NCBI GenBank assembly: GCA_002402165.1
Contig: NVVI01000006.1
Location: forward strand, 22,400-29,181
Length of the DNA stretch: 6,782 bases
Direction: 5' to 3'
Source of the DNA: Flavobacteriales bacterium
GTDB lineage: Bacteria; Bacteroidota; Bacteroidia; Flavobacteriales_E; Vicingaceae
The notes under the pieces are model-generated. The model was given only the letters and a program-made list of their open reading frames with translations, did not search any database and was not told the DNA's origin. Positions 1 through 5,731 of this stretch are shown piece after piece (positions within the stretch are counted from its first letter, which is position 1; each line of letters opens with the position of its first letter). Made by a program: the position numbers and the translations under genes.

Positions 1-1332
1 GTAAACATTTCCTGAAACATCAATAGTAATAGCTTTACCTAAATCACTTCCAGTTCCACCAGCAGATTTTGCCCAAGCAAAATTTCCAGACCCATCCAGT
101 TTTAAGAGAAAAACTTCATCCCATCCATTAGCAGTCATATTAAACACACCAGATCCTGGATCAAAATCTACGGTTCCTCCAAAAGCACCAGTAATATAGA
201 CATTCCCCGAAACATCTGAGGCAATAGAAAAACTTCGATCAGCTCCAATTTGCTTTACCCAAAGTAAATTACCATTGACATCAAGCTTTTGGACATAAGA
301 ATCACGAAAATTTGCTGTAAAATTAGTTACTCCTGTTCCAGGGTCGAAATCCACCGAGTCAAAAAAATCACCAGTTGAATAAACATTTCCTGAATTATCT
401 ATAGTAATAGCATTAGGAAGTTTAAGTCCATTTCCATTCATTGCTTTCACCCAATTAAAATTTCCATTGGCATCCAATTTTTGTATAAAAATATCCCAGC
501 CATTTGTCTGTTGAGAAGTTAGATTAAAAGTTCCCGTTCCTGGATCAAAATCTACTGTTTGTAGAAATAGTCCAGTTATATAAATATTTCCAGAGTTATC
601 AATATCTATAGATTTACCAAAAGTACTTCCAGTTCCTTCAGTAGATTTAGCCCATAGCAAATTACCATTTAAGTCAAATTTTTGTATAAAAATAGAGCCA
701 TTATTTGTGGCGGTCAAAATAGAAGACCCCGTTCCCGGATCAAAATCTACAGTTTCTCCAAAAGAACCTGTAACATATACATTTCCAGTTGCGTCAGTAG
801 AAACGGCATTACCAAAATCTCCAGAAGAAAACAAACTTGTTGACCCATAGCCATGTGCCCAAATCAGATTTCCGTTTATATCTAATTTAAGGATAAAAAT
901 ATCCCAACCACCTGCGGAAGTTATGTTAGTCGTCCCCACTCCAGGATCAAAATCTACAATATTTTGAAATGCTCCTGTAATATAAATATCTCCAAAAGCA
1001 TCAACAACAATAGAGGAACCTTTATCATTGCCGGTCCCACCGATAGATTTTGCCCAAATCAGATTCCCCAAAACATCCATCTTCTGGACAAAAATGTCTC
1101 TATTACCCCCTGAAATTAGATTAAAAGTTCCTACACCTGGATCAAAATCGGCAGTTCCTTCAAAATAACCTGTTATATAAACATCTCCATTGGCATCTGT
1201 TGTGATTGAAAAAACTGAATCAGCTCCCGTTCCCCCCATGGAGGCAGCCCATTCAAAACTTTGTGCTTTTGTGCTTATAGAATTTATGCAAACCAATCCT
1301 ATAGCAATTATAAATAATCGTAATTTTTTCAT
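1..1332 (-). CDS. Secreted beta-propeller (SBBP-like) repeat protein, N-terminal part, cut by window edge
   Basis: This reading frame is open from an ATG at 1330-1332 to base 1, giving 444 codons with no stop; the gene continues beyond the left edge. Residues 1-23 look like a signal peptide: MKK, a hydrophobic core (LFIIAIGLVCI), and a likely cut after TKA-23. The rest is tandem repeats of 61-69 residues. Units begin with G-[ND]-[VI]-Y-x-TG at residues 49, 114, 183, 248, 315, 376 and 441. Each complete unit carries DFDPG-[TVS]-G (62, 127, 196, 261, 328, 389), then a K-[LMF]-D-x-x-GN-[LF]-x-W segment. This pattern fits SBBP/beta-propeller repeat proteins of Bacteroidota, which are usually exported and often end in a type IX secretion sorting domain; that end is not visible here. 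The Asp-rich DFDPG and D-x-NGN loops could bind calcium (inference). No enzymatic domain is seen. There is no Shine-Dalgarno sequence; the leader is A/T-rich. The gene lies 154 bases downstream of ansA on the same strand and probably has its own promoter. Confidence 0.88.
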   Translation of the reverse strand, partial: MKKLRLFIIAIGLVCINSISTKAQSFEWAASMGGTGADSVFSITTDANGDVYITGYFEGTADFDPGVGTFNLISGGNRDIFVQKMDVLGNLIWAKSIGGTGNDKGSSIVVDAFGDIYITGAFQNIVDFDPGVGTTNITSAGGWDIFILKLDINGNLIWAHGYGSTSLFSSGDFGNAVSTDATGNVYVTGSFGETVDFDPGTGSSILTATNNGSIFIQKFDLNGNLLWAKSTEGTGSTFGKSIDIDNSGNIYITGLFLQTVDFDPGTGTFNLTSQQTNGWDIFIQKLDANGNFNWVKAMNGNGLKLPNAITIDNSGNVYSTGDFFDSVDFDPGTGVTNFTANFRDSYVQKLDVNGNLLWVKQIGADRSFSIASDVSGNVYITGAFGGTVDFDPGSGVFNMTANGWDEVFLLKLDGSGNFAWAKSAGGTGSDLGKAITIDVSGNVY

Positions 1333-1486
1333 AATAAAAAAGTTAAATGATACTTGCAGTATTTTTAGTTAACTGCGTTATTTCTGTTGGTTGCTATTAA
1401 GATGTAAATCTTGATTAAAAGGTTGCATTAGGTGTTAAAAAAACCTACTAACATTCAGATAATCAATAAATTATAATTGAATAAAT

Positions 1487-2506
1487 TTATTCTAAAACCT
1501 CTCCTCTCAACGATTGTTGTAAAGATTCTTTAATTTCTTCGTTAGATAATTCTGTACCCAATAAGTACATTAGCTTGGTAACAGCAGTTTCATAGGTCAT
1601 GTCTTTACCACTGACAACACCAATTTTATCAAAAGCCGAACTAGTTTCATATTTTCCTTGGTCTACACTCCCTCCTTCACACTGACTAATATTTAAAATA
1701 ATAATTCTTTTTTTGATTGCTTCAATAAGTAAGTCAATAAACCAAATTTGAGTAGAAGCATTTCCAGCACCGAAGGTTTCTAAAACTATTGCTTTTAGGT
1801 TTGGAATATTAATAATAGAAAAAATTTGCTGTTCAGATATTCCTGGGAATAGTTTTAGCGTTGCTATATTGTTATTGAAATGGGGGTTAAGCTTTAATGG
1901 TTTATCATTGGCCTTATAAATAACAGAAGGACTAAACTTTAAAGAAACACCTGCTTGAGCTAAAACAGGGTAATTAGGAGAAGAGAAGGCTTCAAAATCT
2001 TCTGCATGAGATTTTGTAGATCTGTTTCCTCGATATAAATCATACTCAAAATAAATAGCTACTTCTGGAACAGCGGCTTTTCCATCTTTTTTTGCTGAAG
2101 CAATTTCTATGGCAGTCAATAAATTTTCTTTAGCATCTGTTCTAACATCCCCAATAGGCAGTTGAGATCCTGTTAAAATAACTGGTTTACTCAAGTTTTC
2201 TAACATAAAACTTAGTGCTGAAGCTGTATATGCCATTGTATCTGAACCATGTAATACTACAAATCCATCATGTTTATTGTAGTTGTCATATATGATTTGA
2301 GCAATTGTTGACCAGTTTTTTGGTTGCATATTCGATGAATCTATTGGTTCGTTAAACGAAATAGACTCAATGCTGCACTTAAACTTTTTAATCTCTGGAA
2401 TTTCAATCATCAATGAATCAAAATCAAAAGACTTTAAGACTCCTGTTTCCTCATCACGAACCATGCCTATGGTTCCTCCAGTATATATGATTAAAATTGA
2501 GTCCAT
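1487..2506 (-). CDS. ansA: Type I (cytoplasmic) L-asparaginase
   Basis: Predicted to hydrolyse L-asparagine to L-aspartate and ammonia in the cytoplasm. The 339-residue length matches the AnsA type I family, and there is no signal peptide, unlike periplasmic type II enzymes. The N-terminal catalytic loop YTGGTIGM (residues 8-15) supplies nucleophile Thr12. The second active-site segment is HGSDTMAYTASALSFMLENL (86-105), with Asp89. The lysine of the catalytic triad is Lys165 in RGNRSTK. The smaller C-terminal domain includes ETFGAGNAS (243-251), and the protein ends in SLRGEV, very close to the end of E. coli AnsA. One oddity is Ser88, where E. coli AnsA has Thr91 (HGTDT); the hydroxyl is kept, so activity is expected. 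The gene lies downstream of tatD on the same strand, across a 187-base spacer filled by a repeat. The start ATG has no Shine-Dalgarno sequence, as for the other genes here. The identification is firm; substrate preference and allosteric control cannot be read from the sequence. Confidence 0.95.
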   Translation of the reverse strand: MDSILIIYTGGTIGMVRDEETGVLKSFDFDSLMIEIPEIKKFKCSIESISFNEPIDSSNMQPKNWSTIAQIIYDNYNKHDGFVVLHGSDTMAYTASALSFMLENLSKPVILTGSQLPIGDVRTDAKENLLTAIEIASAKKDGKAAVPEVAIYFEYDLYRGNRSTKSHAEDFEAFSSPNYPVLAQAGVSLKFSPSVIYKANDKPLKLNPHFNNNIATLKLFPGISEQQIFSIINIPNLKAIVLETFGAGNASTQIWFIDLLIEAIKKRIIILNISQCEGGSVDQGKYETSSAFDKIGVVSGKDMTYETAVTKLMYLLGTELSNEEIKESLQQSLRGEVLE

Positions 2507-2523
2507 TTCTGTCGTTTGTTGTG

Positions 2524-2687
2524 TGTCATTCTGAACAAAAATTTGTCATCCTGAGTTTATCGAAGGATAAAACAAATCGAAGTAAAGAATCTGTTTTTTT
2601 TAATGAGATTACTTATTACAACAGATTCATCATTTTGTTTTGTTATTGAAATGAATTTCAAGCAAAACTACATTCAGAATGACAAAT
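2524..2687. repeat. Intergenic inverted-repeat element (REP/MITE-like) between tatD and ansA
   Basis: The spacer is almost filled by a symmetric structure. The outer arms TGTCATTCTGAA (2524-2535) and TTCAGAATGACA (2673-2684) are perfect 12-bp inverted copies. A further copy inside the left arm, TTTGTCATCCTGAG (2542-2555), also pairs with the right end with two mismatches. An inner pair, GAATCTGTT (2587-2595) and AACAGATTC (2620-2628), is perfect over 9 bp. The segments GTCATCCTGAGTTTATCGAA and GAAGTAAAGAATCTG resemble intergenic repeats I recall as widespread in bacterial genomes (TCATyCTGAG..GAAG..GAATCT type), but copy number cannot be checked here. It has no coding potential. Transcribed as part of a tatD-ansA message, it could fold into a long imperfect hairpin and affect mRNA stability or partial termination (inference). 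Confidence 0.6.
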
Positions 2688-2693
2688 ATAGTT

Positions 2694-3464
2694 TTAAAAA
2701 CCAAATACTTGTTTAGAATTTCCCGTAGTAATTTCAGCTATTTCTTCTATTGATAAGCTGTAAATGTCTGCAACTTTTTCTGCAATAGTGTACAAATAAG
2801 TGCTTTCATTTCGTTTTCCTCTGAAAGGAGTTGGAGCTAAATAAGGTGAATCTGTTTCTAATACTAAATGCGCTAAATCAATTTGTTCAATAGTTTTATC
2901 TAATCCTGAGTTTTTAAAAGTAACTACTCCTCCAATTCCTATTTTAAAATCACCATAATTAATAATATGATTGGCCTGTTCAATATTCCCAGTAAAACAA
3001 TGAAAAATCCCTCGCATTTTATCGTCATTTACTTCATCCAAGATTTCAAAAATCTCATCAAAAGAATCTCTACAATGAATTACAAAAGGGAGGTTATGTT
3101 GTTTTGCCAATTCAATTTGAAATTGAAAAGCTTCTTGCTGTTCCTTTAATAAGCTTTTATCCCAATACAAATCAATCCCAATTTCTCCAACTGCACAAAA
3201 TTGGTGTTTGTTCAACCATTCTCCAATAATAGCTAATTCTTCTTTGTAATTTTCCTTAACAGAGGTTGGATGTAATCCCATCATAGGGAAACAATTTTTT
3301 GGGTATTTCTCTCCCAAATCCATCATTCCATCAATAGAACTAGCATCAATATTCGGGAGGAATAACCTTTCTATTCCTTTATCTATACAGTTTTGAATAA
3401 CAAGATCAATATCATCATTAAATTGTTCAGAATATAAATGAGTATGTGTATCTGTTAAAATCAT
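2694..3464 (-). CDS. tatD: TatD-family metal-dependent DNase/hydrolase
   Basis: A TIM-barrel amidohydrolase-type protein of 256 residues, the normal length for TatD/YcfH/YjjV enzymes, which act as metal-dependent 3'-5' exonucleases in DNA repair or turnover. Metal ligands are visible in order: the HTH pair His7/His9 in DTHTHLY, Glu94 in VGEIGIDLYWD, His130 in PFVIHCRDS, His155 in GIFHCFTG, and Asp205 in LETDSPYLAP. GLHPTSV (63-69) and PFRGKRNES (213-221) are further family signatures. The protein has no signal peptide and is expected in the cytoplasm. The gene is divergent from lysS across 90 bases and precedes ansA on the same strand, so the two may be co-transcribed. Which TatD paralogue it represents (TatD, YcfH or YjjV) cannot be settled from the sequence, so the symbol is at family level. 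Confidence 0.93.
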   Translation of the reverse strand: MILTDTHTHLYSEQFNDDIDLVIQNCIDKGIERLFLPNIDASSIDGMMDLGEKYPKNCFPMMGLHPTSVKENYKEELAIIGEWLNKHQFCAVGEIGIDLYWDKSLLKEQQEAFQFQIELAKQHNLPFVIHCRDSFDEIFEILDEVNDDKMRGIFHCFTGNIEQANHIINYGDFKIGIGGVVTFKNSGLDKTIEQIDLAHLVLETDSPYLAPTPFRGKRNESTYLYTIAEKVADIYSLSIEEIAEITTGNSKQVFGF

Positions 3465-3523
3465 TGGTGTAAATGTAACAATAATGCGAAAATTCGTTTA
3501 TTCATAATTTAACATTGAATAAC

Positions 3524-3531
3524 TACCTTTA
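3524..3531 (+). promoter_or_regulatory. Possible -7 promoter element of lysS
   Basis: TACCTTTA matches the Bacteroidota -7 consensus TAnnTTTG at all but the last base. It lies in the 90-base divergent spacer, with its last base 23 nt before the lysS ATG. That would allow a short 5' leader. A T-rich candidate -33 region (TTTATT at 3497-3502) is suggestive only. No transcription data are available, and such short AT-rich matches occur by chance. Confidence 0.22.
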
Positions 3532-3554
3532 ACAACTTTAAAAAGTGAATTAAA

Positions 3555-5297
3555 ATGAGTCAGCAATTATCAGAACAAGAATTGGTTAGGCGAGAGTCTT
3601 TAGCCAAATTGAGGGCGTTAGGAATTAATCCCTACCCTCAGGCATTATATCCTGTAACTATTTTATCTAATGAGATAAAAGAAAATTTTGAAGAAGGGAA
3701 AAAGGTTGTTATTGCTGGTCGATTAATGTCGAGAAGAATTCAAGGAAATGCTTCTTTTGCAGAGCTTCAAGATAGTGAAGGAAGAGTGCAAGTTTATTTT
3801 AAAAGAGATGAAATTTGTGAGGGAGAAGATAAAACAATGTATAATGAAGTTTACAAGAAGATTTTAGATATTGGAGATTTTATCGGAATAGAAGGAGAAT
3901 TATTTAAAACGCAAGTTGGAGAAATTAGCGTAAGGGTTAAAGTGTTTTCTTTATTGAGTAAGTCTTTAAAACCATTACCATTACCTAAAACAGATGGTGA
4001 AGGAAATGTGCACGATGCATTTACAGATCCTGAGATGAGATACAGACAGCGTTATGCTGATTTAGTGGTAAACCCTCATGTAAAAGAGGTATTTATTAAA
4101 AGAGCAAAATTAATGCACGCAATGCGTTCGTTTTTTATTGAAAAAGGATATTACGAAGTAGAAACACCAATATTACAACCAATTCCTGGGGGAGCTGCTG
4201 CTCGTCCATTTATAACACATCATAACTCATTAGATGTACCAATGTACTTGAGAATTGCTTGCGAATTATACTTAAAAAAAGTATTAATAGGTGGTTTTGA
4301 AGGGGTATTTGAATTTGCCAAAACATTTAGAAATGAAGGGATGGATAGAACCCATAACCCTGAATTTTCTATGATGGAAATTTATGTGGCTTACAAGGAT
4401 TACAATTGGATGATGGAGTTTACAGAAAAACTCTTAGAGCATTGTTCACTAGCTGTTAATGGAACTACAGAAGCTACTTTTGGGAAACATCAAATTAATT
4501 TTAAAGCACCTTACAAAAGAATAACAATGCGACAAGCAATTATCGACTTTACGGAATTTGATATTCAAAATAAATCGGAAGAAGAATTGGCTGCCTGGTG
4601 TAAAGTAAATGGAATTGAGGTAGATGAAACGATGGGGAAAGGGAAGTTGATTGACGAAATTTTTGGAGAGAAATGTGAGGGAAATTACATTGATCCAACA
4701 TTTATTATTGATTATCCAAAAGAAATGTCACCATTGTGTAAAGAGCATAGAGATGATCCTAGCTTAACAGAGCGTTTTGAACTAATAATTTGCGGTAAGG
4801 AGTTAGCAAATGCATACACAGAGTTAAATGACCCAATAGATCAAAAAGAACGGTTTGAAGAACAATTGAAATTGGCAGCTAAAGGTGATGATGAAGCAGG
4901 AGAATTTATTGATTATGATTTTTTAAGAGCTTTGGAATATGGAATGCCTCCTACCTCAGGGCTAGGAATAGGTATTGATAGGTTGATTATGTTTCTTACC
5001 AACAATGAAAGTATTCAGGAGGTAGTACTATTCCCACAAATGAAACCTGAGCAAAAAATATCACCAAAATCTATTAAATTAAATGAAAATGAAAGGCTTA
5101 TTTTTGACATTATTTTGAGTAAAAAATCAATGGATTTAAGTGATTTAAAATCTCAATCTGAATTAAGTAATAAGGCTTGGGATAAAGCTACTAAAGGACT
5201 AAGGAAAAACAATGTAATCTCAATTTCTAAAGTTGATGATAATCTAATTGTTGAAATTGGAGAAGAAAGTATTTTGGAAAATGTGCTTTCCCTGTAA
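3555..5297 (+). CDS. lysS: Lysyl-tRNA synthetase, class II, with C-terminal extension
   Basis: Charges tRNA-Lys with lysine using ATP, in the cytoplasm. The N-terminal OB-fold anticodon-binding domain spans roughly residues 50-135 (VVIAGRLMSRRIQGNASFAE). The class II catalytic core follows, with motif 1 around 198-219 (GYYEVETPILQPIPGG, then AAARPF), motif 2 at 252-277 (TFRNEG, Arg259; HNPEFSMMEIY) and motif 3 at 469-481 (GLGIGIDRLIMFL, Arg476). The standard enzyme ends near residue 500 (VVLFPQMKPEQK). About 80 extra residues follow (501-580), predicted by eye as a small helix-rich, winged-helix-like domain with SELSNKAWDKATKGLRKN at its centre. I recall similar tails on LysRS of Bacteroidota, so this is probably lineage-typical rather than a fusion accident. 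The start ATG is preceded by an A-rich stretch, not a Shine-Dalgarno. A weak stem (GGAAA 5276-5280 with TTTCC 5287-5291) followed by ATTTTTAA overlaps the stop and might aid termination. Confidence 0.97.
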   Translation: MSQQLSEQELVRRESLAKLRALGINPYPQALYPVTILSNEIKENFEEGKKVVIAGRLMSRRIQGNASFAELQDSEGRVQVYFKRDEICEGEDKTMYNEVYKKILDIGDFIGIEGELFKTQVGEISVRVKVFSLLSKSLKPLPLPKTDGEGNVHDAFTDPEMRYRQRYADLVVNPHVKEVFIKRAKLMHAMRSFFIEKGYYEVETPILQPIPGGAAARPFITHHNSLDVPMYLRIACELYLKKVLIGGFEGVFEFAKTFRNEGMDRTHNPEFSMMEIYVAYKDYNWMMEFTEKLLEHCSLAVNGTTEATFGKHQINFKAPYKRITMRQAIIDFTEFDIQNKSEEELAAWCKVNGIEVDETMGKGKLIDEIFGEKCEGNYIDPTFIIDYPKEMSPLCKEHRDDPSLTERFELIICGKELANAYTELNDPIDQKERFEEQLKLAAKGDDEAGEFIDYDFLRALEYGMPPTSGLGIGIDRLIMFLTNNESIQEVVLFPQMKPEQKISPKSIKLNENERLIFDIILSKKSMDLSDLKSQSELSNKAWDKATKGLRKNNVISISKVDDNLIVEIGEESILENVLSL

Positions 5298-5397
5298 TTT
5301 TTAATTCTCAAAATCCAAATAAATCTTGTGGAGTTACTAATCTTAGCTGGGACATAAAAATTAAGGCTGTTTTAATAAAAAACAATACCTCAGAATT

Positions 5398-5564
5398 ATG
5401 AAGAAATCAAAAAGAAAAATAGAGAACAATCTTATTTTTCATTCAGCACCGATAGCTATCGGGAGAGGCATTCAATACGTAAGTAAGGAGCTAGGAGCCA
5501 GCTTAACACCAACAGTCTAATCACCCAAAGTATGAGCAGCATAGGTCTTAACTTTTTTGTCCCA
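5398..5564 (+). pseudogene. Fragment of IS3-family OrfB transposase (integrase core), frameshifted and interrupted
   Basis: From the ATG at 5398, 40 codons include NNLIFHS (5425-5445) and RGIQYVSKE (5464-5490). Together these match the second catalytic block of IS3 transposases, normally ...LIFHSDRGIQYASKEF. The aspartate of HSDRG, a DDE catalytic residue, is missing: the palindrome-bearing sequence APIAIG stands in its place. The frame ends at TAA 5518-5520. In the frame starting at 5490 the protein continues as ARSQLNTNSLITQSMSS, matching the usual downstream block (..LITQSMSRKGNCWDN..), but the glutamate-bearing end has decayed. Thus there is at least one frameshift, one in-frame insertion, and large deletions at both ends. 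It cannot encode an active transposase. Recognition is from motif memory, without a database search. Confidence 0.6.
5449..5462. repeat. 14-bp perfect palindrome CCGATAGCTATCGG inside the transposase relic
   Basis: CCGATAGCTATCGG is its own reverse complement and is notably GC-richer than its surroundings. It lies exactly where the HSDRG codons of the IS3 transposase should be, changing HS-D-RG into HS-APIAIG-RG, a net gain of five codons without a frameshift at that point. I recall this palindrome as a dispersed motif in marine Bacteroidota genomes, but that is memory and has not been checked. Confidence 0.6.
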
Positions 5565-5605
5565 CTTTTTATAGGAATTCTAGGTTAAAAAAGTATCAAG
5601 TGGGA
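5560..5605. repeat. Inverted repeat (8-bp arms) spanning the right IS3 end
   Basis: TCCCACTT (5560-5567) and AAGTGGGA (5598-5605) are perfect inverted copies separated by 30 bases. The left arm includes the last five bases of the IS3-like right terminus. ACTTTTTT (5551-5558) and AAAAAAGT (5587-5594) form a second pair but in an order that competes with, rather than extends, the first. GGTCTT (5544-5549) and AAGACC (5640-5645) enclose both. It may be a leftover of nested element ends or chance; there is no U-tract to make it a terminator. Confidence 0.3.
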
Positions 5606-5665
5606 GTTAGTTGGAGAATGGACGAGACTTATGGAGGTAAAGACCGATTTATAAAAATTCTATAA
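5588..5665 (+). pseudogene. Fragment resembling a DDE transposase (SWRMDETY motif)
   Basis: A short frame reads KKYQVGVSWRMDETYGGK and then DRFIKIL before TAA at 5663-5665. V-G-x-SWRMDETY closely resembles the segment carrying the first catalytic Asp in IS6-family transposases, while DETY-GGK is also reminiscent of IS1595-type enzymes (DETYVGGK). The rest of either protein is absent. The upstream part of the frame is not recognisable, and it lies immediately outside the right end of the IS3 relic. The fragment is only about 25 codons long, so family assignment is tentative and chance resemblance is possible. Confidence 0.4.
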
Positions 5666-5731
5666 GTAATCTGATTTATCTCATTTTTTCATTCACAATT
5701 GATTCCGAAATTAGCCGTTTGGATACAGGAA

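Larger units (their letters stand above)
5348..5564 (+). mobile_element. Internally deleted IS3-family element with terminal inverted repeats
   Basis: The left end TGGGACATAAAAATTAAGGC (5348-5367) and the reverse complement of the right end (5545-5564) agree at 17 of 20 positions. The ends begin with TG and finish with CA, as is usual in IS3-family elements. Between them lie fragments of an IS3 OrfB-type integrase-core transposase in the same orientation. At 217 bp the element is far shorter than an intact IS3 member (over 1 kb). It has lost the first ORF and most of the second, so it is a non-autonomous relic. No convincing target-site duplication is visible next to the ends. The TIR match and transposase fragments are seen directly; the family assignment rests on their agreement. 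Confidence 0.62.
5298..5698. other. Non-coding interval with decayed insertion sequences
   Basis: This roughly 400-base gap between lysS and the radical SAM gene contains no intact gene. It consists of about 50 bases of plain AT-rich DNA after lysS, then a 217-bp remnant of an IS3-family element (5348-5564), then a second fragment with a DDE-transposase-like motif (5588-5665), then about 30 AT-rich bases. Each piece is described separately. No tRNA or known riboswitch fold was recognised. Confidence 0.7.

Noticed and set aside
1..1332. Regular repeats considered as a CRISPR array
   Set aside because: The roughly 195-base period, in-frame coding and gradual divergence between units show protein repeats rather than short direct repeats with unique spacers.
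1350..1362. ATACT-TGC-AGTAT stem followed by T's on the plus strand
   Set aside because: No plus-strand gene precedes it; it lies in the leader of a minus-strand gene, and the stem is short.
1190..1372. 60-codon plus-strand open frame
   Set aside because: It is antisense to the first codons and signal peptide of the repeat-protein gene, which has a strong coding signal on the minus strand.
1399..1412. AAGAT-GTAA-ATCTT dyad in the repeat-protein upstream region
   Set aside because: Could be an operator, but five-base AT-rich arms are expected by chance and no regulator is encoded nearby.
1429..1447. Stem TAGGT/ACCTA with A-rich loop in the ansA to repeat-protein spacer
   Set aside because: Only five base pairs, a nine-base loop and no following U-tract on the transcribed strand; not a credible terminator.
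1479..1492. Perfect palindrome GAATAAATTTATTC over the ansA stop codon
   Set aside because: Almost entirely A/T, so it is likely chance and would form a very weak hairpin.
2683..2690. TATATTTG on the minus strand, a perfect TAnnTTTG -7 match upstream of ansA
   Set aside because: It overlaps the end of the intergenic repeat, lies some 180 bases from the ansA start, and has no TTG at the proper -33 spacing, so it is not called as a promoter.
2967..3149. 60-codon plus-strand open frame
   Set aside because: Antisense to tatD codons around the metal-binding His155 region, with no recognisable protein features.
3470..3477. TACATTTA on the minus strand just upstream of tatD, resembling a -7 element
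   Set aside because: Transcription would begin at or after the ATG, leaving no leader; probably chance in AT-rich DNA.
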